Below are positions 1-9,600 of a stretch of 64,000 nt of DNA, piece by piece; the first letter of the stretch is position 1; the number at the start of each line of letters is the position of its first letter. Location of the stretch: the NCBI RefSeq assembly GCF_910592395.1, contig NC_088323.1, positions 8,744,001 to 8,808,000 of the forward strand. Reading direction: 5' to 3'. The stretch comes from Lineus longissimus (Eukaryota > Nemertea > Pilidiophora > Heteronemertea > Lineidae). A program made the position numbers and the translations under genes. Under the pieces are notes generated by a model that had not been told where the DNA came from, searched no databases, and was given only the letters and a program-made list of their open reading frames with translations.

Positions 1-705
1 AATGGTTGTGACGGACTTTGAGGGGTGAGAGACCCCTATCGGCTACTTCGGCTAACTTTATCTTGCCTACCTAGCTGCTAGCAATAGTGCCCCTTTATCA
101 AGACTGAAACCCACTGTGCGGGGCTAAGAAATTACCTTTATAATCCTAGTTGGATAACCACTGTGTAGATGATTTGAAGAGTGCTCTGTGGATGTGTGCC
201 TGTAATGTCAATGAAAGTATGATGAGGTGATGACGATAGTGAAATGACGAAATATTTGAAAGAGATCTATTCCTAGAAGAACATATGTCCTGTTTTGACT
301 AGGTGGCGCATTTTAGAATCAGCAGTGAGCACTGTGTGTAACATGGTGGAGGCAGCGGAGATAATAACTGTGTCGAAAGTATTGTTATAGGGCCTTCCCT
401 AGGCCCATGGGGTTAAATTTACAATCCACGATTGAAAAGACGTAGTTTGATCGCATTCAACTATAAATCCATTGAACAGTTGTGTTCCTTTAGTCAACCG
501 ATGACCTTTTGTTGGGCCAATGGCCATGATCGGGGATTGTAAACTGTAAATGTATTATGGACTGGGAGACGGGGGAAACACAAGTGAAATAGACCAAAAC
601 AAGTGATTTTGGGGCTTTGGTTTAGACGCATGCCCCACATGCGCCATGCGGGATTAGGCCTATACGGTTCATGTGAAGTTGTTGACATCTACATGATCCA
701 GAAGT
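1..705. repeat. ~700-bp interspersed repeat, copy 1
   Basis: This block reappears almost base for base at 2,246-2,933, about 2,245 bp downstream in the same orientation. I aligned it by eye from the GTGACGGACTTTGAGGGG word to the TTGTTGACATCTACATGAT word; the differences are scattered substitutions and small indels. I see no convincing protein in either copy. The short frames present are not conserved as proteins and look like chance. The block starts at the window edge, so its true left end is unknown. Confidence 0.85.
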
Positions 706-763
706 ATTAAGGTAGCAGGAAGGGTTGGGCGTTTGTGGTTTCTGAGTCTGAGGGGGTTGGTGT

Positions 764-827
764 CTGTTGACTGTGCTTTAAGAGAGACTAGGCATGGCGC
801 CAGTCTCTCTTAAAGCACAGTCAACAG
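764..827. repeat. Perfect 26-bp inverted repeat (hairpin)
   Basis: The left arm at 764-789 and the right arm at 802-827 are exact reverse complements, separated by a 12-base spacer at 790-801 that contains GGCGCC. The right arm, the spacer and the following TTTGGTCT..AGTATTTGGG sequence recur at 1,140-1,201 without the left arm. The cruciform is therefore built on a shared repeat rather than being an isolated palindrome. No promoter or terminator role can be assigned. Confidence 0.85.
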
Positions 828-1061
828 GCATTTGGTCTCAGTATTTGGGTTTTGATTGCCATGACTGTACCCCTGTAAAAGTCAGAGGAGGAGAAGTTTG
901 GAATGATGAAAGCATTGAAGAAGAAGAAATGTTATTATTGAGGAAAGCAAAATTTATTATGAGACTAGAAGGCAGTGTCCTGACTTGATTATTTTGAAAA
1001 TGGCGGTCTGAACACATTAAAAGGTGGAACATGGCATTTTATCGACTTTGAAGTGTTCCGC

Positions 1062-1201
1062 AGTTAAAGGGAGACTATAGGCAGCAGCTAGGTAGGCAAG
1101 ATAAAGTCATACAAATTTGCCAATAGGGGTCAGTCATATCTCTAGGCATGGCGCCAGTCTCTCTTAAAGCACAGTCAACAGGCATTTGGTCTTAGTATTT
1201 G
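1062..1201. repeat. Inverted segment of the ~700-bp repeat plus partial hairpin repeat
   Basis: Positions 1,083-1,108 are the reverse complement of 54-82 (the CTTTATCTTGCCTACCTAGC region of the ~700-bp repeat). The neighbouring bases also match approximately in inverted orientation, out to the CCCCTATTGGC word. Bases 1,140-1,201 repeat 786-853 directly. This looks like the end of an interspersed repeat inserted backwards between the two direct copies. There is no coding content. Confidence 0.6.
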
Positions 1202-1352
1202 GGTAAGTACAGAATCAAGGCAGCTCAGAGAGCAATGATTGAACGATGCTGTGGACAAGTCCAACAATACTGCATCAGTCACGACCAACTTCTCATCAGA
1301 AAGCGTCACCACCAGCATATTCAATGTTCAGTTCCAACCTGTACCAGTCCAA

Positions 1353-1489
1353 TGCACGCCTGTCATGGTCAGCAGTGGTCAGCTTAGCGCGATATGGAAC
1401 ATTCTTCCGAAACTCAAGCGAGGGAAGTCTGCTCATTAGCCTATCTCGCGCACTGCTCCTTCTTGTCAAACATCGTAGTGAAATCGTGG
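1353..1489. repeat. 137-bp module shared with the 914/922-bp tandem units
   Basis: From TGCACGCCTGTCAT to GTGAAATCGT this stretch is nearly identical to 3,316-3,452 and 4,234-4,373. In those two copies a hairpin-led segment follows immediately, whereas here unrelated DNA follows at 1,490. Both strands have open frames across it, but they are not supported by any recognised protein. Confidence 0.75.
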
Positions 1490-1779
1490 TACAGTGGGGC
1501 GTCCTCGAGGATTGCAGCTGGTCGGACAGATGTGAGGTGGAATGTGGGCGGCTGCACTTCTTCGTTGATGTGCGATGGCAGATAGCACAGTTGTTGCGTT
1601 GCATGACAGCTGAAAGTGAATGTGATATCATAGAACTGAGGCGTATGCAATGAGACTATAGGTGAAGTAGAAGCAAGGAGTGAAATGGGCCATCTTCCAG
1701 TGACTATAATATACAGAGTAAGGGCGCTGGGTGTTGTTAGATTCAGCATTGAATGTATTCCTCGTACAAGCGTGAATAG

Positions 1780-2160
1780 TGTGGACATACAGTGAGAGGT
1801 GAGAGACCCCTATTGACTACTTCTTGTAACTTTATCTTGGATATTATATTAGTATTGAACTTCTAGCCATGGAATATGAAGAAATTGAAGTTGTAGGCAT
1901 GGAATATGAAAAATTATTCAACGGTGAAAGACATTATTCCATGAGGCTTTGCCGTGATCGCAAAGGACGCGACGCGATTGGTTCACATGCTAATGAGGTA
2001 TGATAATGATAATTACCTCTATAATGCTACTTGGATAGCGACTGTGTCGTTCATTGCAACAGTGGTCTATGTCAATGTGTGCCTGCAATGTCAATGAAGT
2101 ATGATGAGGTGATGACGATAGTGCAATTATTAAATATTGGCAAGAGATCATACTACAACA
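1780..2160. repeat. Diverged third copy of part of the ~700-bp repeat
   Basis: The words GTGAGAGACCCCTAT, ACTTTATCTTG, TGTGTGCCTG.AATGTCAATGA and ATGATGAGGTGATGACGATAGTG appear in the same order as in 1-260, with insertions between them. This is an older, partly rearranged copy of the family. No gene is seen here. Confidence 0.6.
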
Positions 2161-2245
2161 TAGGTCTTGTTTTTGACAGATGACTGTGCGACATTCCCAT
2201 TGGGTCTTGTGAGAGTCAGCGCTGCATGTATTCCTTGTACAAGCT

Positions 2246-2933
2246 TGAATAGTTGTGACGGACTTTGAGGGGTGAGAGACCCCTATCGGCTACTTCGTCT
2301 AACTTTATCTTGCCTACCTAGCTGCTAGCAATAGTGCCCCTTTATCAAGAGTGAAACCCACTGTGCGGGGCTTAGAAATTACCTTTATAATCCTAGTTGG
2401 ATAACCACTGTGTAGATGATTTGAAGAGTGCTCTGTGGATGTGTGCCTGTAATGTCAATGAAAGTATGATGAGGTGATGACGATAGTGGAATGACGAAAT
2501 ATTGGAAAGAGATCTATTCCTAGAAGAACATATGTCCTGTTTTGACTAGGTGGTGCATTTTTTAAAATCAGCAGTGAGCACTGCGTGTAACATGGTGGAG
2601 GCAGCGGAGATAATAACTGTGTCGAAAGTATTGTTATAGGGCCTTCCCTAGGCCCATGGGGTTAAATTTACAATCCACGATTGAAAAGACGTAGTTTGAT
2701 CGCATTCAACTATAAATCCATTGAACAGTTGTGTTCCTTTAGTCAACCGATGACCTTTTGTTGGGCCATGATCGGGGATTGTAAACTGTAAATGTATTAT
2801 GGACTGGGAGACGGGGGAAACACAAGTGAAATAGACCAAAACAAGTGATTTTGGGGCTTTGGTTTAGACGCATGCCCCACATGCGCCATGCGGGATTATA
2901 CGGTTCATGTGAACTTGTTGACATCTACATGAT
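2246..2933. repeat. ~700-bp interspersed repeat, copy 2
   Basis: This is the direct repeat of 1-705. It ends at the same point as copy 1 (ACATGAT), after which copy 1 continues with CCAGAAGT and this copy runs straight into the first 914-bp tandem unit. That shared endpoint marks a real repeat boundary. Confidence 0.85.
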
Positions 2934-3847
2934 CTAGTGCTGTTATTGGTCATGTCATGGTACATGGTAGGCCTAATCATCATGGCTATATGTTTCAGGA
3001 AAAGCTCGGAGTAAAATGAACTGCCGATGAATAATGATGTTGTTCATGTTTACCATGTTTACTAGTACATAGCCATAGGGTATGCACTGGCCAGTGCACT
3101 TTCTGCACGTCGTCATGGTCATGTACGTGATACCTTGCATATTTTGATTTTTGAATGCACATGCTTTTTGGGCAAAATCACTTGTACCAACACTAATGAA
3201 TAATGTCTTCTTATCCCTATGACTCCATACACAGTGAGGGCATTGTCCCATTCCCATCAAATGGTAACTTATTGTACCGTATTAGGGTGGAAGTTGGGGA
3301 GCAAATACCTACCGTTGCACGCCTGTCATAATCAGCAGTGATGAGCTTAGCGCGATATGGAACATTCTTCAGAAACTCAAGCGAGGGAAGTCTGCTCATT
3401 AGCATATCTCGCGCACTGCTCCTTCTTGTCAAACATCGTAGTGAAATCGTAATGGAAAACGTCTGGCTTTGCGCCAGACGTTGAGACTAATAAGTGAAGA
3501 ACTAATAGGTAAAGAACTTCTACTTGCGCGAGACTGCTCTGATAAAATTATCATTGCAGAGACTACGGTGACGTACACATATATTTTTTACAATCAAAAA
3601 TGCCCTCAAAAGACGACATGGAATGATTATTTTATTGATATTTCCTACTATATACCTTCCAATTATCACTTTATACAAATAGATCGGCGTTAGGTGGCAT
3701 GCTTTTCTTTCCTGGTGACACTATAAAGCAAAATAGTTGCAACCCCGTAAATGCGCTATAAGTCCAATAATAAGTGACGGTGACCCGTTATAAATGTTTC
3801 GCCAGCTTCGCTTTTTTGCCGCTACGCGGCGCGTTGGGCCCTTGCGT
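2934..3847. repeat. 914-bp tandem unit 1
   Basis: The unit starts at CTAGTGCTGTTATT and ends at GGGCCCTTGCGT. The following unit begins with the same CTAG. It contains the 137-bp module, a perfect 10-bp-arm hairpin, a frame of 74 codons at 3,469-3,693 (also present in unit 2, but the copies are too recent for this to mean anything), and a 3' end with a small GCCGC/GCGGC hairpin 17 bases before CTAG. The 3' end loosely recalls Helitron termini (short hairpin, then CTRR, then T). That is only a resemblance: no Rep/helicase gene is present. Confidence 0.85.
3458..3482. repeat. Perfect 10-bp hairpin in tandem unit 1
   Basis: AACGTCTGGC and GCCAGACGTT flank a five-base loop TTTGC. The hairpin sits exactly where the shared 137-bp module ends, suggesting it marks the start of a separate inserted sequence of about 365 bp. 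The same hairpin is at 4,379-4,403 in unit 2. Confidence 0.8.
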
Positions 3848-4769
3848 CTAGTGCTGTTATTGAATGGTCATGGTACATGGTAGGCCTAATCATCATGGCT
3901 ATATGTTTCAGGAAAAGCTCGGAGTAAAATGAACTGCCGATGAATAATGATGTTGTTCATGTTTACCATGTTTACTAGTACATAGCCATAGGGTATGCAC
4001 TGGCCAGTGCACTTTCTGCACGTCGTCATGGTCATGTACGTGATACCTTGCATATTTTGTTTTTGTAATGAATGCGCATGCTTTTTGGGCAAAATCACTT
4101 GTACCAACACTAATGAATAATGTCTTCTTATCCCTATGACTCCATACACAGTGAGGGCATTGTCCCATTCCCATCAAATGGTAACTTATTGTACCGTATT
4201 AGGGTGGAAGTTGGGGAGCAGACACCTACCGCTGCACGCCTGTCATGCATAATCAGCAGTGATGAGCTTAGCGCGATATGGAACATTCTTCAGAAACTCA
4301 AGCGAGGGAAGTCTGCTCATTAGCATATCTCGCGCACTGCTCCTTCTTGTCAAACATCGTAGTGAAATCGTAATGGAAAACGTCTGGCTTTGCGCCAGAC
4401 GTTGAGACTAATAAGTGAAGAACTAATAGGTAAAGAACTTCTACTTGCGCGAGACTGCTCTGATAAAATTATCATTGCAGAGACTACGGTGAAGTACACA
4501 TATATTTTTTACAATCAAAAATGCCCTCAAAAGACGACATGGAATGATTATTTTATTGATATTTCCTACTATATACCTTCCAATTATCACTTTATACAAA
4601 TAGATCGGCGTTAGGTCGCATGCTTTTCTTTCCTGGTGACACTATAAAGCAAAATAGTTGCAACCCCGTAAATGCGCTATAAGTCCAATAATAAGTGACG
4701 GTGACCCGTTATAAATGTTTCGCCAGCTTCGCTTTTTTGCCGCTACGCGGCGCGTTGGGCCCTTGCGTC
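3848..4769. repeat. 922-bp tandem unit 2
   Basis: This is a head-to-tail duplicate of 2,934-3,847 that differs by a handful of substitutions and small insertions. It ends in the same GGGCCCTTGCGT but is followed by CGAGCACG instead of CTAG, so the repeat boundary is visible. The 3' end again carries GCCGCTACGCGGC. It encodes no recognised protein. Confidence 0.85.
4379..4403. repeat. Perfect 10-bp hairpin in tandem unit 2
   Basis: This is identical to 3,458-3,482, with arms AACGTCTGGC / GCCAGACGTT and loop TTTGC. It is retained unchanged in the duplicated unit. Confidence 0.8.
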
Positions 4770-5195
4770 GAGCACGCCATCGGCAAACTTGAAACGTTCG
4801 GATGAAAACGAAAACTACCGTCAAATTAACTCACTATGCCCGGTGTTCGGCACCATGTTATGTTCTCCTGGTTCCATTTCATTCAATAGAGGCAAGTCCT
4901 GGTTTATCGTAGAATATCACTTTATTTTTCGAAATGACAATCTCCATCACATGAACAAGCTGAGCGCGTCGCTCCTTCTCGGAAGTTCCCCGGATGCACA
5001 GGGTCTACACAACCCGTGCCCTAATTAAAGGAGTCTGGGTCTGCTCTAAATATTGTGCTATTTATACATCACAATCTTCGGCTCTTACCGACCCGATCAA
5101 ACTCTCTATTATTTACATTTGTAAGTGTTTCGCTGCAGGTTTCTTTTAATCAGATAATGAGGGTTTTAATTTGTTCGCGCAGACGTGTCTTTTCT
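4770..5195. other. Spacer; right part matches the unknown gene's 3' flank in inverted orientation
   Basis: Bases from about 5,070 to 5,195, read on the minus strand, align with the sequence just downstream of the 346-codon gene at 17,464-17,590: the shared words GAGTTTGATCGG.TCGGTAAGAGC and CTGATTAA.AAGAAA. Homology fades leftward of about 5,070. I see nothing recognisable in 4,770-5,070. Confidence 0.6.
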
Positions 5196-6055
5196 TCACA
5201 CAATAAATACTTTTGCGGTCAACGGTTTACTATCACCAACTTTTGGCCAGGCGATTATTCTTTCATTCGCACCAAGAATAAGCATATGATGTGAGACAAA
5301 CTTGGCACCTAAGGTCATCAATAACTTAGGCGATGCATCCACATTAGATTGTTCAAGGCATAGCCCGAAATTTACCTTAAAAAGAAATATAGCGTGTTTT
5401 TTAGCTTGAAACTTGTATCTCTCCTTTGGGCTATAAACGGTGTTGACAAACTTCGACCGATGAACCTCAACGACAAAGTTATCGAATCCGAAGAAGGACA
5501 CAATTGGAGAGTCTCCCATTTTTCTGAAGAAATCATCACTAAAGATAATCGACGTGGACGTATTATGCTCGTACGGTTTTTCTAAGATGGTGATGGAGTT
5601 TGTTCTGACTGATGATTTATAGAGAAAACCATTTAAATCACATAAGATATTTTCTAACATGATGTTATCCATATTAAGGAATTTATCTCTGTCGGCTTCA
5701 GAAATAAGAGAGTAGCGCATCCCTTTCAGGCTTTTGACATACTGAAGTTTAAGAACGAATCCTACGTTTACTATTTTATACCAATCTAACCAAGATATAT
5801 ATAGGGATTTTCCCCTGTTCTTGTCCTTCAGAAATTTGCAACGAAAGGTCAACTCCAAGAAAACATTCTCACCGCATGAAACCATTTTAAAATATTCGAA
5901 CTTCGAATTTTTTGGACCGAGCCTTTTCTTCAGTTCATAATACGGTAGAATCAACTTCTGGCAATTACCATTTCCATTCAAATCGAATCGAAATGCTCGA
6001 AACGTTGTATAGGCAGATTTCCTTCCACGACGAGTGCTTATCTCTATGACACCAT
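5196..6055 (-). pseudogene. 5'-truncated inverted copy of the 346-codon unknown gene
   Basis: On the minus strand an open frame runs from the LTR junction at 6,055 to a stop at 5,196. It matches roughly residues 60-346 of the genes at 16,423, 31,789 and 51,635 at about three quarters identity by eye. It ends with the same LTAKVFIV C-terminus. There are no internal stops or frameshifts, and one whole-codon indel (KKHA versus KHA), which is the pattern of a sequence that stayed coding after duplication. The N-terminal ~60 residues are missing because the BEL/Pao element abuts at GVIEISTRRGRK. Divergence is patchy: the SWLDWYKIVNVGFVL region is almost identical even at DNA level, while the last third differs at many residues. 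The function is unknown. Confidence 0.65.
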
Positions 6056-6540
6056 TGTTCAGAATTCATTAAGTAATATTTAAATTTCTTTTCCTCCAAA
6101 TTTCTAGGCCTAGATTCTGTGTCAACCTTGGCCTCTATTGATCTCCTGATTATTAAGTCCGTGGCCACGGTATGAAGTTCTTGATCAATGGGGACTAGGG
6201 TTGACACGGTTGTTACATCATTTTCTGGGCCGACTATAAATTCGGCAACGCCTCCCCGACATGTTAGTTGGCATTTTTGGTCTTTCACTCCGGGTGTTCC
6301 CACGTTGCACTGGTGCGGGCAAATTCGGTAGGTAATTTTCGTATCTTTAAATTTGTCATTTATTGCCCAATTTGTCATTTATTGCCGTTTTAACCGTAGG
6401 TATCTTATGCTCCCTGATGCAAAGCTTATGTATGTTTCTTTGTATATTTTAGTTCACTTGTTGCGTTGTCCTTGTTGACCCCGTCGTCGCGGAATAAACG
6501 TTAATGTATCGTAAACTTCCGACTCTCTCAATCCTTAACA
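6056..6540 (+). repeat. BEL/Pao 5' LTR
   Basis: A 485-bp repeat identical to 12,285-12,769 except for one G/A difference near TATCTTATGCTCC. It carries a TATAAA box at 6,235-6,240 and an AATAAA polyadenylation signal at 6,493-6,498, the expected U3-R order. A 17-bp word ATTTGTCATTTATTGCC is repeated in tandem near 6,350-6,385. Confidence 0.93.
6235..6240 (+). promoter_or_regulatory. LTR TATA box
   Basis: TATAAA followed by T inside the U3 part of the 5' LTR, about 440 bp upstream of the Gag-Pol start. The same box is at 12,464-12,469 in the 3' LTR. Assignment as the retroelement promoter is by position and sequence only. Confidence 0.55.
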
Positions 6541-6682
6541 ACGTGAACGAATCCGCAGAAACCCAGACCGGCTCCACGCAGACCAGAGTTCCCGTGAATG
6601 CTGCTCACGTAAACATATTAGTCCTACGCTTCGTAACCTGTGTACCCGTCGTCGCCATGAGTGGACCGAACGGACTAGCTAA

Positions 6683-9600
6683 ATGTACATCACCAAGGTA
6701 GGCAGAGTTAGCAAACCTCCGGATAGGTTTACGCCGTCCACAATGCCGCCGAGACGGCCTAAATCGGCTAGCTATCGAGAGAAAGTTGTTGATGAACTTG
6801 AAACGGCTGAGCACGAGTTATCTCGCGTCGAAAATGAAATAAAATACTTGGAAAACAGTATTAATCGAAGCAAGGTTAAGGTCCTCGGAGGCGAGCTAGA
6901 AAAAACTGTTCAGGAATTAGATAACCTGAAAACTCAATTCGAAACATTAGCGGAACACAAAGGTGTTTCAGGTCCAGTCGAAAATGCAGCTAATCGAACG
7001 TGGATTGACAATCTTCCTGAAGACCGTCGTTGTCCGTTGGCTACATCAACTCCATTAACTCCAATTCCAGTCAATGCAAACAATGCTGTAGGTTTTTCGC
7101 CCATTGGGTTCCAGGGTCTTCCCAAATTTCAAGTGGACATATTTCATGGTGATCCGGCGCAATGGCCGGAATGGTCTTTGAACTTCCGAAATCTCATTGA
7201 AGAAAATTCATGCTTGTCTCCGTCACAGAAACTTGGGTACCTGAAAACCTTTTTGGGAGATGGACCTAAAAGCCAAATTTATGGCTTATTGTTAGATGGT
7301 GCTAATTACGCCAAGGCTATGAAAGAATTACAAACTAGGTATGGTAGCCCTGCATTGGTTGTAGAGTCTTTCCTAAGGAAAATTAGGGAATGGCCGCAAG
7401 TTAAACAACTCTCCGAGATTGGTAATTTCGCCACGAAGGTTGCACAGATGGTCCAAATTTTCACAACTATGGGTTATTCAGCTGATTTGCATGCAATGGG
7501 TCTGTTATCAGATCTTGTGGCCAAATTGCCGATCTATATGAGAGAATCCTTGGGCGCCTTCATTGTAAAAAACGGTAGTAACCCAACGGTTCAATTATTC
7601 AATTCCTGGTTGTCCAAGAAAGAGCAAGCCCTGAGATTTGGTGGGTTGAAATTTGACACGGGCTCCCAAAGTAAGCAAAATAATAAATCTAGGCCTTATA
7701 CACCAGTCAAACAGTCAACTTTGTCAACAACTAGTGCTGCCACTCCAAAAGAGTGTTACTTTTGTTCTGGCCCACATTTCTTGTCATCCTGTAGTGTATT
7801 CAAAGAAAAAACCCCTGCACAAAGGGTAGAATGGGTAAAATCCCAGGGCAGATGTTTTCTGTGTTGCCAGAAACGTTGTAAGGCCTCTGAATGTAATTCT
7901 AAGTACAGGTGTACAGTCAATAACTGTGGCCGTCGTCATTCTTCACTATTACACCAAGCGCTAGTGAACCAGCAGGACAATAGTTCTACTGCGAGTGTCA
8001 ATTTCAAGGTAGGTGTTGCGGTGCAGAATGATACGGTCCATCTTCAAACTTTACCCGTCAGAATACATACACCAAATGGTCGTGTAATAGATACGTTCGC
8101 TCTTTTGGATTCTGGTAGCCAGGCAACTTTAATACAAGAATCATTTGCCAATGATATAGGCCTAAGTGGTCAGAGCACTACTTTAGTGCTTGGTAATGTA
8201 AGGAATAATGAACAGCCGGAAAATTCTTCTAAGGTCACATTCTGGCTTAGTGATCCTAAAACTCAGTCCATGGCCCCTTTGAAAGTGAGGGACGCCTGGA
8301 CATTCAAAACTCCGTTCAATTTCCCGTCACAAAAGATTTCAAGCGGGAAAAAGAGTTGGCCTCATACCAGAGATTTAGATCTGGTTAATGTAGATTCTTC
8401 GCAAATTATGATTCTGGTTGGTGTCGGTGTCAAACGGGCATTTGAGCAATTAGAAACTAGACTGGGCCCTGACAACTTGCCAATGGCCGTGCGTGGTCCG
8501 CTTGGATGGACATTGTTGGGGGGAGAGAATTCGGATCTGAAATCTAACACGTTAGTTTCGGAGCATGTTAAGTGTGGGTATGTAGGTCTACCTGACGACA
8601 AACTAGAATCTCAGGTCAAACAATTTTGGTCAACAGAAAGTTTTGGTTGTTCTTATGCGCATGCATCATCAGTTTCTATTGAAGATCAGCAGGCCATAAA
8701 ATTGTTGAATGACTCTGTTTGCATGTTACCTGAAGGCCATTACCAAGTTAGCATGTTGTGGGCACAATCTCCAGTTGAATTGGTGAACAATAGAACTATG
8801 GCTGAAAGTAGGTTTGAGTCTTTGTGCAAAAAGTTGAATAAAAATCCTGACATGAGAAGTAGATATGAAACTGAAATGAATGGCTACATTGCAAAGGGGC
8901 ATGCACGTCGTTTGTCACCTGAGGAAGCTGAATTGAAATCTGATCAGACGTATTACCTACCGCACCATGGGGTTGTAAATCCAAGAAAACCCGAAAAACT
9001 ACGTGTAGTGTTTGATGCTGCCGCTAAGTACAGTGGACATAGTCTGAATTCTAAGTTGATATCGGGGCCAGATTTGACTAACAATTTAGCGGGAGTTTTG
9101 ATGCGTTTTCGTAAGGGTGTAATAGCCATGGCCGCCGATATCGAAGGTATGTTTCATAATGTGCGTGTGCCTACATCTGATCAGGATTCTCTTCGCTTCC
9201 TCTGGAAAGACCATTTAGAATCGCCAGACCCACCTTCTGAATACCAGATGTGCGTCCATATATTTGGAGCAAAGTGCTCTCCATGTTGTGCTAGTTATGC
9301 TCTGAAACGTGTAGCTATTGACAACTTAGAGTACAGTCGTTTAGCTAGGGAAACAATTCTCAGACAATACTACGTTGATGATATGCTTAGAGGGTTTGAT
9401 GGTACCCCTCTGGAAGCTACATCACTAGCGTTGGAATTGATCGACTTGAATAGCAGGGGTGGCTTCAAACTTACCAAATGGGCCTCCAATTGCCCAGAGT
9501 TGTTAGAGGCTGTAGCAAGTGTAGATGGTATCAAAACCCATTTGAAATTAGATTTAGATGGTAGTGTGATTACTCGAACTCTAGGAATCGCCTGTGATTT

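Noticed and set aside
1246-1653. 135-codon frame in the first repeat region
   Set aside because: It overlaps similar-length frames on both strands, is not kept in the homologous 137-bp modules at 3,316 and 4,234, and has no recognisable protein features.
5965-6378. 137-codon minus frame spanning the 5' LTR and gene fragment junction
   Set aside because: Most of it lies in the LTR and it reads the gene fragment out of its proper frame. The same LTR frame appears at 12,257-12,607.
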